Assembly: GCF_016865365.1 (NCBI RefSeq)
Contig: NZ_AP024469.1
Span: 620,001 to 684,000, forward strand
Direction: 5' to 3'
DNA from: Geobacter sp. SVR
Lineage (GTDB): Bacteria; Desulfobacterota; Desulfuromonadia; Geobacterales; Pseudopelobacteraceae
Length of the DNA stretch: 64,000 bases
The translations under genes and the position numbers were made by a program. Every line of letters begins with the position of its first letter. The stretch's first letter is position 1. The notes beneath the pieces are model-generated. The model did not search any database. It was not told where the DNA came from and was given only the letters and a program-made list of their open reading frames with translations. This document shows positions 54,713-63,581 of the stretch, piece by piece.

Positions 54713-55354
54713 CTATCTGGACTGTTTCAGGTAGCACTCGGCCTTGTAGAGGCTGGCGTCGGCAGCCAGGGGGGAGGAGGGATTCCCGGCCAGGAAGCGG
54801 TCGAACAATTCCAGCGCGGCGCGGCAGTCATCTTGGCGATAGGCCGTCATGGCACGTTCGTACAGTTTCGCTCCGGCCGCTTCGGCGGTAGCCGCTTTCG
54901 GCTGCGGTGCGGTACCAGCCTTTCTGTGCGCCTGGCGGTGCTTGTGCTTCGTTTTCTTTGACGGCCGTGTCTTGCCGACCGCAGGGACGGTCGGTCCGGC
55001 GGCCTCCGGAGCGGGTTGCACAGCTTCCCTCTTCGGTTCGGAAGGGCGACCCGGGGACACAGGTACTCTCAGGGTATCGCCGGCGTAAATCAGGTCGGGA
55101 TTGTCAATCCGGTTGAACAGAAGAATCTGGGGATAGTAGGAGGCCCGCCCGCTGAACCTCTTCGATATCTTGGCAAGCGTATCCCCCCTGTGCACCGGTA
55201 CCTCGCGAACCAGCACGCCCTCTCCCTGCTGCGGAGCACTCTCCTCGGTGTTTACCGCCTTCGGGGTATAGAGGTAGTGTTGCTGAGCCTGAACGTGCGC
55301 GGCCAGGCCGAGAAGCAGCAGGGCCGCCGCAACGCCGCATGCGGGTCGGGTCAT
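54713..55354 (-). CDS. Secreted LysM-domain protein with TPR-like C-terminus
   Basis: 213 residues. A signal peptide ends near 'HVQAQ' (residues 20-24). A LysM domain at about 50-100 ('VPVHRGDTLAKISKRFSGRASYYPQILLFNRIDNPDLIYAGDTLRVP') should bind peptidoglycan. A Lys/Pro/Ala-rich linker and a C-terminal TPR-like segment ('AMTAYRQDDCRAALELFDRFLAGNPSSPLAADASLYKAECYLKQ') follow, similar to YbgF/CpoB repeats. It starts 4 bases after the stop of the 906-residue gene and is coupled to it. Confidence 0.82.
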   Translation of the reverse strand: MTRPACGVAAALLLLGLAAHVQAQQHYLYTPKAVNTEESAPQQGEGVLVREVPVHRGDTLAKISKRFSGRASYYPQILLFNRIDNPDLIYAGDTLRVPVSPGRPSEPKREAVQPAPEAAGPTVPAVGKTRPSKKTKHKHRQAHRKAGTAPQPKAATAEAAGAKLYERAMTAYRQDDCRAALELFDRFLAGNPSSPLAADASLYKAECYLKQSR

Positions 55355-55358
55355 ATGG

Positions 55359-58079
55359 TCAGTACCTGTTTCCTAATTGATCTTCGTACGAGAGGACGTT
55401 GGTCACCTGGATATTGGTGCCCACGCTGGTGCCGGGTTTGACGCGGAAGGAAACCTTGATGTTCCGTCGTTCACCCGCGCCGAGCTCCTTGAACTTCCAG
55501 ATCACATCGCCGTTGCCGGCTGCGCTGTTGCCCGGCTCGGCCGCGACAAGTTCCAGCTCCCGGGGCCAGGCGCTCTGCAGCTCGACGGTCCGTGCGAGGT
55601 TGGAGCCGTTGTTCGTTACGGCAAGGTCAAAAGAGGTTATTTCACCCGGCTTGAGCCTGCCGTCGCGGTTTGACAGGGCCAGTTGCAGCACCGGCCGCGA
55701 GTAGATCACGCCGGTTACGCTCGAAGCGGAACGCAGCTCGTCTCCTTCGGATTTGAAGGCCACCTGGACGCTTCCCTCGGTGCGGTCGGCGGTTGTGTTG
55801 GCGGTCTTGATTTCCATCACGACGCTGGCCTCTTCCTTGGGTTCGAGCGGACCGATCTCGCTGATGACGGGCTCGTTGGCCTGCCTGATGCCGTCGCGGT
55901 TGAGGTCGTGGTAGATGAGCCCCTCCGGGACGCCTTTAACGACCGAGGAGATGCGGAACTTCTCGCGCACATTGCCGGTGTTGGTCACGGTCAGCGGCAT
56001 GGTAACGGTCTGGCCGGGGATGACGACGATCTTGTCCGAGCCGGAACGTACCTTGACGCCGTGGATCGCTCCGACTTTGGCCAGATTCGAAACAAAGGCG
56101 GCGCTGGTTTTCAGCGGGTTGTTGATCAAGTCGGCATGGCAGAGCAGGTCCTGGCCTGCCAGGGAATCATCCTTGAGCCGGAAGGCGATCGTGAATTCCC
56201 TGTTTTCCCCCGAATTCAGCTGCAGCGAATCCAGAGTAAGAGCAGCCTTGGATTCGAGTCTGAATCCGGCAGCGGCAAAATCGACCGGCTCCAGTTGCGG
56301 TGGAAAATCCAGATGCAGGGAAACGTTGCGGGCAGCGGTTGAGCCGACGTTAAGCGCAGCCAGGCGATAGGTGATCCGCTCTCCGGGCAGCGGCTGGCTC
56401 CTGTCGGCCTTGAGCACCGCCCTCAGGAGCGGCGCTGCCGCGGTCAGGGCGACTTCACGGGATTGGGTCGCTTCACGCATCAGTGACGATACGGCCTTGA
56501 TCGGATGGGTAATGCGCAGGCCATCGATGCTGGTGGCGGGAATGATCAGGCTGACCAGCCCCTTGAAGGTTTCACCGGGGGCCAGACTGGGAGTTTGGGG
56601 TATGGCCTGTTCAGGTGCGGCGGATGAGGCGAAAAACACTGCGAACTCGGCCGGGAACCCCGATTCGAAGATGAAACTGTCGTTACCGTTGCCGCGGTTG
56701 ATGATTTCAAACGGCACCGTGACGCGGCGGGCAACCTCGAAAGCCTGCGGAGCGGCCAGCAACTTGAATTCGAATCCGGCGAACTGGGTCACTTCCAACC
56801 TGAGTACCTGGGCATTTTCGGTCTGTTTGACCGGCTTGGGCTCGGCAACTGCCTTGGGGGGCAGGGCAACTGCAATGCCCAGCTCCTTCAGCTTGTTGGC
56901 GGCAACGGTCGCCGCGTTGCTGGCCGGATACTTTTCGATGATGGATTTGTACTGTTCGATCGCTTTTTCGCGCAGGGCTGCCTTTTCCCGGCGTGCGCGC
57001 TCCTCATCCTCGCGCTGCTTGGCCAGGCGCTGTTCCTCGGCTTTCCGCTGTTGCTCCTTCCGCTTTGCCTCGGCCTTCCGCTGTTGCGCGAGCCGTTCCT
57101 CTTCGGCCTTGCGCTGTTGCGCCTGTCGCTCCGCTTCTACCTTGGCAGCGGCTATGCGTTCCTGTTCCTTCCTTGCAGCGGCGACCCTGGCAGCCTCGGC
57201 CTCGCTGGCGGCTTTTTCCGCGGCCAGTCTTTCCTGCTCGTGTTTGGCAGCGGCACGCCGCGCAGCCTCGGCAGCGCGCGCTTCTTCGGCCTTGCGAGCG
57301 GCTTCGTACTCCCGTTTCGCGTTGGCCTGGGCCAGACGTTGCTGCTCCTCGGCAAGCTTGCGCTCTTCCTCGGCTTTCAGGGCGGCCTGTCGTTCCTGCT
57401 CGGCCTTTTCTGCAGCGAGTTTCTCCTGGGCCGCCTTTTCCCGGCGCTGCTGCTCGACCAGTTCGGCGGCCTTGCGATCTTCCTGTGCCTTCAGGGCCTG
57501 TCGTTCCTGTTCGGCTTTTTCGGCGGCGAGCTTTTCCTGGGCTGCCTTTTCCTGGCGCTGCTGCTCAGCCAACTCGGCAGCTTTGTGCTGCTCCTCGGCC
57601 TTGGCCGCGGAGATCCGCTCCTGTTCGGCGGCCAGTCGGTCTTTTTCAGCCTGTTCGGCTTCTGCCGGTTTTGCCGGCTTGGCAACGGCGGAAAGCTTCT
57701 CGCCGCGTTCATAGCGTGCAGTCAGGTTGAGCAATTCGTCTTCGGCGGTGTTTTTGAGGGGATTTCCGGGGTATTCGGCATTGAACTGCGCCATGAAGCG
57801 GACGGCGTCCTGCTGGTTACCGTTTTTGAAGTATGCACGGGACAACCAGAAAAGAGTCATGTCGCGCAGGGGAGTTCCGGGGTACTTCTGCAGCACCTCG
57901 TTCATTTTCCGGATGGCAGCGGGATAGTCCTTCTGTTGATAGGCATTGAAGCCTGCAATGAAAGCCTGGGAATCTTCGGTTTCCTGGCAGAAGGCCAGCG
58001 GAGCCAGAAGCGATGAGATGAGTGCCAGTGCGACAAAAAGCCGGATCGGGGTGAGGCGGCATAATTTCAATGTTATCAC
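55359..58079 (-). CDS. Large secreted protein: TPR, Ala/Glu/Arg-rich coiled coil, CARDB/DUF11-like beta domains
   Basis: 906 residues from the GTG at 58079, which has AAGAGG 9 bases upstream and gives a clean signal peptide ending near 'APLAFCQ'. A GTG at 58121 would add 14 residues without a ribosome binding site. TPR-like repeats (about 30-115) precede a long charged coiled coil (about 125-370), a further TPR-like segment, and several immunoglobulin-like beta domains (about 420-906) with CARDB/DUF11-style sequence such as 'MPLTVTNTGNVREKFRISS' and 'FDLAVTNNGSNLARTVEL'. Probably a periplasmic or surface envelope protein working with the LysM protein. No named family. Confidence 0.75.
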   Translation of the reverse strand: MITLKLCRLTPIRLFVALALISSLLAPLAFCQETEDSQAFIAGFNAYQQKDYPAAIRKMNEVLQKYPGTPLRDMTLFWLSRAYFKNGNQQDAVRFMAQFNAEYPGNPLKNTAEDELLNLTARYERGEKLSAVAKPAKPAEAEQAEKDRLAAEQERISAAKAEEQHKAAELAEQQRQEKAAQEKLAAEKAEQERQALKAQEDRKAAELVEQQRREKAAQEKLAAEKAEQERQAALKAEEERKLAEEQQRLAQANAKREYEAARKAEEARAAEAARRAAAKHEQERLAAEKAASEAEAARVAAARKEQERIAAAKVEAERQAQQRKAEEERLAQQRKAEAKRKEQQRKAEEQRLAKQREDEERARREKAALREKAIEQYKSIIEKYPASNAATVAANKLKELGIAVALPPKAVAEPKPVKQTENAQVLRLEVTQFAGFEFKLLAAPQAFEVARRVTVPFEIINRGNGNDSFIFESGFPAEFAVFFASSAAPEQAIPQTPSLAPGETFKGLVSLIIPATSIDGLRITHPIKAVSSLMREATQSREVALTAAAPLLRAVLKADRSQPLPGERITYRLAALNVGSTAARNVSLHLDFPPQLEPVDFAAAGFRLESKAALTLDSLQLNSGENREFTIAFRLKDDSLAGQDLLCHADLINNPLKTSAAFVSNLAKVGAIHGVKVRSGSDKIVVIPGQTVTMPLTVTNTGNVREKFRISSVVKGVPEGLIYHDLNRDGIRQANEPVISEIGPLEPKEEASVVMEIKTANTTADRTEGSVQVAFKSEGDELRSASSVTGVIYSRPVLQLALSNRDGRLKPGEITSFDLAVTNNGSNLARTVELQSAWPRELELVAAEPGNSAAGNGDVIWKFKELGAGERRNIKVSFRVKPGTSVGTNIQVTNVLSYEDQLGNRY
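57376..57603 (-). repeat. Tandem 114-base repeat in the coiled-coil region
   Basis: Two copies (57376-57489 and 57490-57603) at 114-base offset encode 'AELxEQQRxEKAAQEKLAAEKAEQERQA', differing at scattered positions. Recombination between copies could change coiled-coil length. Confidence 0.7.
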
Positions 58080-58197
58080 GACGGTGAACCTCTTCTTGGC
58101 CGGCACTGAAAAAAGGCGCACGGAGATCGGCTAATGGTAGGATAAAATGCCTCCTAAATAGCACCTCTCCGTGCCCATGTCAACGAAAGAAAAGGTC

Positions 58198-58237
58198 CCC
58201 AAAAGCACGTCCGGTGCTTCTCCGGACTGCTTTTGGG
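58198..58237 (-). terminator. Hairpin terminator after amtB
   Basis: CCCAAAAGCA-c-GTCCGG pairs with CCGGAC-TGCTTTTGGG (16 bp, one bulge, 7-base loop), 13 bases beyond the amtB stop; on the minus strand it is followed by a T-rich stretch. Confidence 0.75.
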
Positions 58238-58249
58238 AGGAGGGGGTTC

Positions 58250-59470
58250 TCAGCGGACGTGATCCTCGGGGTAGGCCCCGATGCAGTGGATGGAAAGGTC
58301 GGCCCCGGCATGCTCATCTTCCTGGCTTAACCTGATGCCGCATGTTCTGGAAAGTACGCCGTAGACGATGAAGCCGCTCAGCAGGGCGAAGACGATGGCC
58401 GAAACGCTTCCTGCCAGCTGGGAGATGAAACTTACGCCACCCATGCCACCCAAGGCCTTCTGGCCGAAAATGCCGGCCGCAATCCCTCCCCACGAACCGA
58501 TTACGCCATGCAGCGGCCAGACTCCCAGAACGTCGTCGATCCTGAGTTTTTCCTGCTCGTAATGGAAGCCGTAAACGAAGATGATCGATGCGATGCAGCC
58601 GATTACAAAAGCCGCCAGGGGATGCACGATGTCACTGCCGGCACAGATGGCGATCAGGCCGGCCAGTGCGCCGTTGTGGATGAAGCCCGGATCGTTTTTG
58701 CCGGCAACCAATGCGGCCAGTACACCGCCAACCATGGCCATCAGGGAATTGACTGCAACCAAGCCGGAGATCTTCTCAAGATTGCCGGCGCTCATCACGT
58801 TGAAGCCGAACCAGCCCACGGCCAGAATCCAGGAACCGAGTGCCAGAAATGGGATGTTGCTGATCGGGATCGGATGCGACTTGCTGCGGACATAGCGCCC
58901 CATGCGCGGCCCGAGGATCAGGACAGCGGGGAGCGCAATCCAGCCGCCGATGGAGTGTACGACTACCGAACCGGCATAGTCATGAAACTCCGCCCCGCCG
59001 ATACGTTTGAAAAATTCCTGCAGCAAAGAGGAGTTCTGGCCCCAGATCAGCGATTCGAACAGGGGATAGGAGAGGCCGGCAAAGATCGCCCCGGCGATGA
59101 CCTGCGGCCAGAACTTGGCGCGCTCGGCAATGCCGCCGGAAATGATGGCCGGAATGCAGGCCGCGAAGCACAGCAGGAAGAAATAATGCACAAGATCGTA
59201 ACCCTGGGTCTTGCCGAGCAGTTCTTCGGCAGGTTTCAGGAAGGATATGCCATAAGCGATGGGAAAGCCGATCACGAAATAGGCCACGGTCGATACGGAC
59301 CAATCGGTGAGGATCTTGACAAAGGCATTGACCTGGTTTTTCTTGCGAACCGTCCCTACCTCGAGAAAGGCGAAGCCGGCATGCATTGCGAAAACCATTA
59401 CCGCCCCGAGCATCAGAAAAAGGACATCGGCGCTACTCTTCAGGCCAGTCATCGTTGACATGGTCTCCAT
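58250..59470 (-). CDS. amtB: Ammonium transporter (Amt family)
   Basis: 406 residues with about eleven membrane helices. The ammonium site Asp is in 'EFHDYAGSVVVHSIGGW' together with the first pore His; the second pore His is in 'WPLHGVIGSWGG'. 'MHAGFAFLEVGTVRKKN' near the N-terminus is typical of Amt. I chose the ATG at 59470 with GGGGG upstream. No glnK/glnB gene adjoins it. A sigma-54 promoter upstream predicts nitrogen-limited expression. Confidence 0.94.
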   Translation of the reverse strand: METMSTMTGLKSSADVLFLMLGAVMVFAMHAGFAFLEVGTVRKKNQVNAFVKILTDWSVSTVAYFVIGFPIAYGISFLKPAEELLGKTQGYDLVHYFFLLCFAACIPAIISGGIAERAKFWPQVIAGAIFAGLSYPLFESLIWGQNSSLLQEFFKRIGGAEFHDYAGSVVVHSIGGWIALPAVLILGPRMGRYVRSKSHPIPISNIPFLALGSWILAVGWFGFNVMSAGNLEKISGLVAVNSLMAMVGGVLAALVAGKNDPGFIHNGALAGLIAICAGSDIVHPLAAFVIGCIASIIFVYGFHYEQEKLRIDDVLGVWPLHGVIGSWGGIAAGIFGQKALGGMGGVSFISQLAGSVSAIVFALLSGFIVYGVLSRTCGIRLSQEDEHAGADLSIHCIGAYPEDHVR

Positions 59471-59529
59471 ACACACTACCCCCGTTGGTATCGGTGAATT
59501 GTGCCCTCCTTTGGGCAAAGGTCTGTTTT

Positions 59530-59545
59530 AGCAAGAATTCTGCCA
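59530..59545 (-). promoter_or_regulatory. Sigma-54 promoter upstream of amtB
   Basis: On the minus strand TGGCAGA-ATTC-TTGCT matches the -24/-12 consensus TGGCAC-N5-TTGCA with exact spacing. Transcription should begin near 59519, leaving a leader of about 48 bases to the ATG. No clear NtrC palindrome was seen in the upstream 100 bases. Confidence 0.7.
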
Positions 59546-59664
59546 GATCGGGGTGCGATGGCGCAAAGGGTTGTAATGAGAGCAGGATTGTATGCAACGC
59601 ACTAGTAACGGCTGCCCCAAATTTGTGCTGACGCCCAAAAAAGAGGCATTGTGACGCAACGGGC

Positions 59665-59693
59665 TTTTCATTCCGTTATCAAACGGCTAGAAT
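59665..59693 (+). promoter_or_regulatory. Candidate promoter for uvrC
   Basis: TTTTCA (59665-59670) and TAGAAT (59688-59693) with a 17-base spacer. The predicted start falls at 59699-59702, at or next to the ATG, which would give a leaderless message. Confidence 0.4.
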
Positions 59694-59701
59694 ACAGCCC
59701 C

Positions 59702-61534
59702 ATGGGTGTAGAGGATAAAATACGACAGCTGCCGAACTCCCCGGGCGTGTACCTGATGCGCGACGCCGCAGGGGAAATCATCTATGTCGGCAAGGCGCGC
59801 AGTCTGCGCCAGCGCGTGCGCGCCTACTTCAGCGCCACCGGAGATTCCCGGTACCACATCAAATTCCTGGTTGCCCGGATCGCCGACATCGAGGTCATGC
59901 TGACCGATACCGAAAAGGAGGCGCTGCTGCTGGAGAATACCCTCATCAAGCAGCACCATCCTCGCTACAATCTCAGCCTGAAAGATGACAAGACCTACTT
60001 TTCCCTCCGCCTCGATCCCAACGAGGAGTTTCCCCGCTTCGGCATCGTGCGCAAGGTCCCCCGCGACGGCGCGCGCTATTTTGGACCCTATGCCTCCGCA
60101 TCCGCGGCCCGCGAAGTGTTGCGCCAGCTCCAGCGCATGTTCCCCCTGCGCCACTATCCGCTGGCCCGCTGCATGGCCCGTAAGCGCCCCTGCCTTTATT
60201 ACCAGATCGGACAGTGCAGCGCCCCCTGCAGCGGCCTGATATCGGCCGCGGAATACGGATTGCTTGTGGAGGGGGCCATACTGTTCCTGGAGGGGAGGAA
60301 CCGGCAGCTGGTGGCGGAGTTCCGTCGCCGCATGCAGGAGGCCTCTCAGGAACTGCGATTTGAGGAGGCAGCCCGCTGGCGGAACCTGCTGCGGTCGATC
60401 GAGGTGACTGTGGAGAAGCAAAAGATGGTCACCCGCGGCGGAGACACCGATGCCGTCGGTTTTTACCGCGATGGCTCCCGCCTGGAACTGGCGCTGCTGT
60501 TTATCCGCGGCGGCGTGCTGACGGGAAGCCGCCTTTTCAGTCTGAGCTGGGAGTTGGAAGACGCCGAGGGGATCGCCGCCTTTCTGACCCAGTATTACGG
60601 CGAGGATGCCTTCATACCGGAGGATATTCTGCTGCCGCTCGATATCGAAGAGGGAGCGGCATTGGCTGAGCTTTTGGCCGAGAGGAAGGGCAGAAAGGTC
60701 ACCATAGTGCGCCCCTCGCGGGGGTTGAAGCGAGAACTGGTGGAGTTGGCAGGTAAAAATGCGGCTGCTGCGCTGCGGGAGCGGGACGACCGGCACGCCT
60801 CGTCTCAGGCGGTACTGGAGGTCTTGCGGCAGCGCCTGCATCTGTCGCGCTTGCCGGCGCGGATCGAATGTTACGACATCTCGACCATCCAGGGACGCTT
60901 TTCCGTGGGGAGCGGAGTCGTGTTCAGCGACGGTCGGCCGGACAAGGCGCGCTACCGCCGTTACCGGATACGCGACGTGGTTGGTCAGGACGATTTCGCC
61001 ATGCTGGCCGAGGTCTTCTCGCGCCGCTTCAGCAGCGAAAAGGTGGAGCAGGAAGGCTTGCCCGATCTGGTGGTGGTGGATGGGGGCATCGGCCAGTTGA
61101 ATGCAGCCGGTGAAATTATCAGTGGACTGGGGCTGAAGGGGCGATTCGATCTGGTTTCGCTGGCTAAGAGCCGCGTGAGCGGGAACAGCGCATCTGAGGT
61201 GATCGAGAAGAGCGACGAGCGGGTTTTCCTGCCGGGGCGCAAAAACCCGGTGGTGCTGCGGCAGAACTCGGCCCCGCTCTTGTTGCTGGCCGCTATCCGC
61301 AATGAAGCGCATCGATTTGCGATCGAATACCACCGGAAGTTGAGGGGAAAAAACGGCATGGCCTCTGCTGTCGAGCAACTGCCCGGTATCGGTCCAAAAC
61401 GGCGCACGGCTCTGCTGCGGCATTTCGGCAGCCTGCAGCAGCTCAAGCAGGCGAGTGTGGAGGAGATCGCCGCGGTGGAGGGAATGAATCGGGCAACGGC
61501 GGCGAAACTTTATGTGGCGCTGCATGGAGATTAG
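59702..61534 (+). CDS. uvrC: Excinuclease ABC subunit C
   Basis: 610 residues. N-terminal GIY-YIG nuclease (G15-V-Y...Y28-V-G with Arg36), the cysteine segment '[20 protein letters not shown]', a UVR domain ('[22 protein letters not shown]'), an RNase H-like nuclease domain ('[11 protein letters not shown]', '[12 protein letters not shown]') and tandem helix-hairpin-helix motifs ('[17 protein letters not shown]'). It makes the dual incisions in nucleotide-excision repair with UvrB. The ATG at 59702 fits the family N-terminus but lacks a ribosome binding site. An in-frame GTG at 59651 has AAGAGG upstream and would add 17 residues. Confidence 0.95.
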   Translation: MGVEDKIRQLPNSPGVYLMRDAAGEIIYVGKARSLRQRVRAYFSATGDSRYHIKFLVARIADIEVMLTDTEKEALLLENTLIKQHHPRYNLSLKDDKTYFSLRLDPNEEFPRFGIVRKVPRDGARYFGPYASASAAREVLRQLQRMFPLRHYPLARCMARKRPCLYYQIGQCSAPCSGLISAAEYGLLVEGAILFLEGRNRQLVAEFRRRMQEASQELRFEEAARWRNLLRSIEVTVEKQKMVTRGGDTDAVGFYRDGSRLELALLFIRGGVLTGSRLFSLSWELEDAEGIAAFLTQYYGEDAFIPEDILLPLDIEEGAALAELLAERKGRKVTIVRPSRGLKRELVELAGKNAAAALRERDDRHASSQAVLEVLRQRLHLSRLPARIECYDISTIQGRFSVGSGVVFSDGRPDKARYRRYRIRDVVGQDDFAMLAEVFSRRFSSEKVEQEGLPDLVVVDGGIGQLNAAGEIISGLGLKGRFDLVSLAKSRVSGNSASEVIEKSDERVFLPGRKNPVVLRQNSAPLLLLAAIRNEAHRFAIEYHRKLRGKNGMASAVEQLPGIGPKRRTALLRHFGSLQQLKQASVEEIAAVEGMNRATAAKLYVALHGD

Positions 61535-61835
61535 GAAACACGAACGGACTATCAGCCCAATCGGCTCAGAGGACTTTGTCCAAAGTTTATAAATTGCTCT
61601 TTGAAAGCACGGTAAGCCAGGGCCTAAAGGAAGTCGGGGTTAAGCAACGGCTTGACTAATCATCTAGGACCGCCCCCTTTTATGTTCGAGGCCGGCGGCT
61701 GTAGCCTCGTAAGCTGATCCCGGAGAGGCACTAACTCTGCAATTTTACTGGCACACATCGTTTCCCAGTAACTTTTGTACTCAACCGGCCGTCCTAATGT
61801 GTGTCAGTTTAATTCACATCAGGGGGGGCAACGAA
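61535..61835 (+). other. Non-coding leader with possible RNA structure before the lipoprotein gene
   Basis: 301 bases without a gene. At 61632-61657, AGTC-GGGGTT-AAGC-AACG-GCTT-GACT forms a stem with a GGGGTT bulge; the bulged GGGG could pair with CCCCC at about 61673-61677 (pseudoknot-like). A second hairpin CGAGGC...GCCTCG lies at 61687-61709. It does not match the c-di-GMP (GEMM) consensus. The ribosome binding site AGGGGGG lies at about 61821-61827. Confidence 0.4.
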
Positions 61836-63407
61836 ATGATTACCCGGATCTTGAGAAACTTTCCAGGGATAGTGATGGTTGTGTGTACTCTGGTATTCTC
61901 CGGTTGCAGCCCCTACGATGGTGATTACAGCGGCGGTTATGGTGGCGGTGGTTATGGCGGCAGCGAGTACTATAGCGTCGATACTATCCAAGTAACCCCT
62001 GCTGCCCTTAACCTCCTTGTCGGCGATACCCAGTCTCTCACCGCCACCGCGACCTGTGACGACTACTCGCAAGAGGACCTGAGTTGGGAGGTAACATGGC
62101 ATTCGAGCGATACTTCAGTTGCCACTGTCTCTCCCTATGGAGAAGTAACGGCTGTTTCCGCCGGGACTGCAGAGATCACCGCCAAATATGACAATCTCTA
62201 CTCCTATATCTACTCAACGCCTATAACCGTCACAGTGATAGCTGCGCCCACTTCACTCGTGGACAGTACCTTTGGAGATAACGGATTAGCTGTGTATGAT
62301 GCAGTCCCGGATACTGTCGAGCGGATACAGTCCGTGAAAGTGGTCCAACAGGACAAAACCCTGGGACTCGGAATCGCCGGATCACGAACATATATCCTCG
62401 TGCAGTTGTTGAATAACGGCTCACTGGACACAGGTTTCGGCGCCGGAGGAGTGGTTACTTCGACCACATCCGGCCTGAACCTGATAGACGCGAATGCAAT
62501 GGATGTCATGCCGGATGGTAAGATTGTTGTGGCCGGAACGAACAGTTCGGCACATCTGGCTCTGATCAGACTGAATGCCGACGGGTCTCCGGACACCAGT
62601 TATGGTGCAGGGGGTATGGCTTCAACACCTATAACCGGTTTTTCGGTCTCCCGGGTCATGTATGATGCGACCAATGGGCTCTATTATGTACTGGGCGCAT
62701 CGTCCATTGTGAGGCTGACTGCTGCAGGCACCGTTGATGCGATATACGGCACAAACGGGATTGTTGCCCTGCCGCCATCGTCGGTTTCTTCCATAAGCTC
62801 AGGTATTCTTCAAGCAGACGGCAAATTGATCATTGCCGGCCTTGACAATGCGAATCGTATGGCGGTCGCCCGATTCACTATGGCAGGCAAACCGGACTCC
62901 TCTTTTGGGACCGGCGGAGAAGCTTCTGTCACAATATATACGGGTTACAGCAATCTTGCCACGACAGATGTTGCGATAGCACCGAACGGGGACATATTCA
63001 TTTCCGGCACTGCGACCTTAAGAGGAGAAAAATACTCGAATGCTATCGTTGCCGGATTCAATTCTCGGGGCGCAGAACTATATTCTTTTGGGACGGTGCG
63101 GTTCCTATCCTATGACTTTACATCCCCCAGCGTCGGCAGATGCATTGTCGTCCAGGCCGACGGCAAGATAATCGTAGCCGGAGATTATGCTGGCAACTCA
63201 AAAGGTGGCTTTATACGACTGAATCCTGAGGGCACCTTAGATAGTGGATTCGGGTCAAGAGGCAAAATCAGCATTCCATCGGTCAGGATTAATGCACTAA
63301 CCATCCGTCAGGACGGCAAGATTGTCGCCGGGGGCACACAGGTGGATCAAAATTCGAATGCGATGCATCTGGCATTCATTCGGATCACCAATGATTCTCC
63401 CCAATAA
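61836..63407 (+). CDS. Lipoprotein with Big2-like domain and delta-60 repeats
   Basis: 523 residues. Lipoprotein signal with 'VFSGC' (Cys24), then a Gly/Tyr-rich linker ('GGYGGGGYGGSEYY'). A bacterial Ig-like (Big2) domain follows at about 50-140 ('VTPAALNLLVGDTQSLTATATCDD', 'TVSPYGEVTAVSAGTAEITA'). The rest holds six repeats of the D-x-x-[FY]-G-x-x-G type alternating with 'xDGKIxVAG' strands, the delta-60 repeat seen in surface beta-propellers. The gene is less GC-rich than its neighbours. The ATG at 61836 has AGGGGGG upstream. Function unknown; a surface or periplasmic protein. Confidence 0.82.
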   Translation: MITRILRNFPGIVMVVCTLVFSGCSPYDGDYSGGYGGGGYGGSEYYSVDTIQVTPAALNLLVGDTQSLTATATCDDYSQEDLSWEVTWHSSDTSVATVSPYGEVTAVSAGTAEITAKYDNLYSYIYSTPITVTVIAAPTSLVDSTFGDNGLAVYDAVPDTVERIQSVKVVQQDKTLGLGIAGSRTYILVQLLNNGSLDTGFGAGGVVTSTTSGLNLIDANAMDVMPDGKIVVAGTNSSAHLALIRLNADGSPDTSYGAGGMASTPITGFSVSRVMYDATNGLYYVLGASSIVRLTAAGTVDAIYGTNGIVALPPSSVSSISSGILQADGKLIIAGLDNANRMAVARFTMAGKPDSSFGTGGEASVTIYTGYSNLATTDVAIAPNGDIFISGTATLRGEKYSNAIVAGFNSRGAELYSFGTVRFLSYDFTSPSVGRCIVVQADGKIIVAGDYAGNSKGGFIRLNPEGTLDSGFGSRGKISIPSVRINALTIRQDGKIVAGGTQVDQNSNAMHLAFIRITNDSPQ

Positions 63408-63581
63408 GAGCCTTTGGAGCGAACAAATAGGGCTCGGCCCGTCGGTGGCAGAACCCATTTTCAAACAGTTGCACGAGGCGCCAAAAATTTCGGAAAAGCC
63501 TCTTCAAATTCTTGACTAAAAATAATATTGTATGTCCACGGCAGGCTGGCCCCTCTAATTACAATCAATGCAGGACACAGC

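Noticed and set aside
59546-59650. NtrC binding sites upstream of the sigma-54 promoter
   Set aside because: Only short partial matches such as TGCGATGGCGCA were seen, with the wrong spacing for the NtrC palindrome.
59687-61525. A 612-codon open frame opposite uvrC
   Set aside because: It is the antisense shadow of a gene with clear GIY-YIG, UVR and HhH motifs; no ribosome binding site and no domain.
61600-61720. A c-di-GMP (GEMM) riboswitch before the lipoprotein gene
   Set aside because: The conserved GEMM blocks (GCACAGGGCAAACC, ACGCAAAGCC, GGTAGGTAGCGGGG) are not present; only a generic hairpin arrangement remains.
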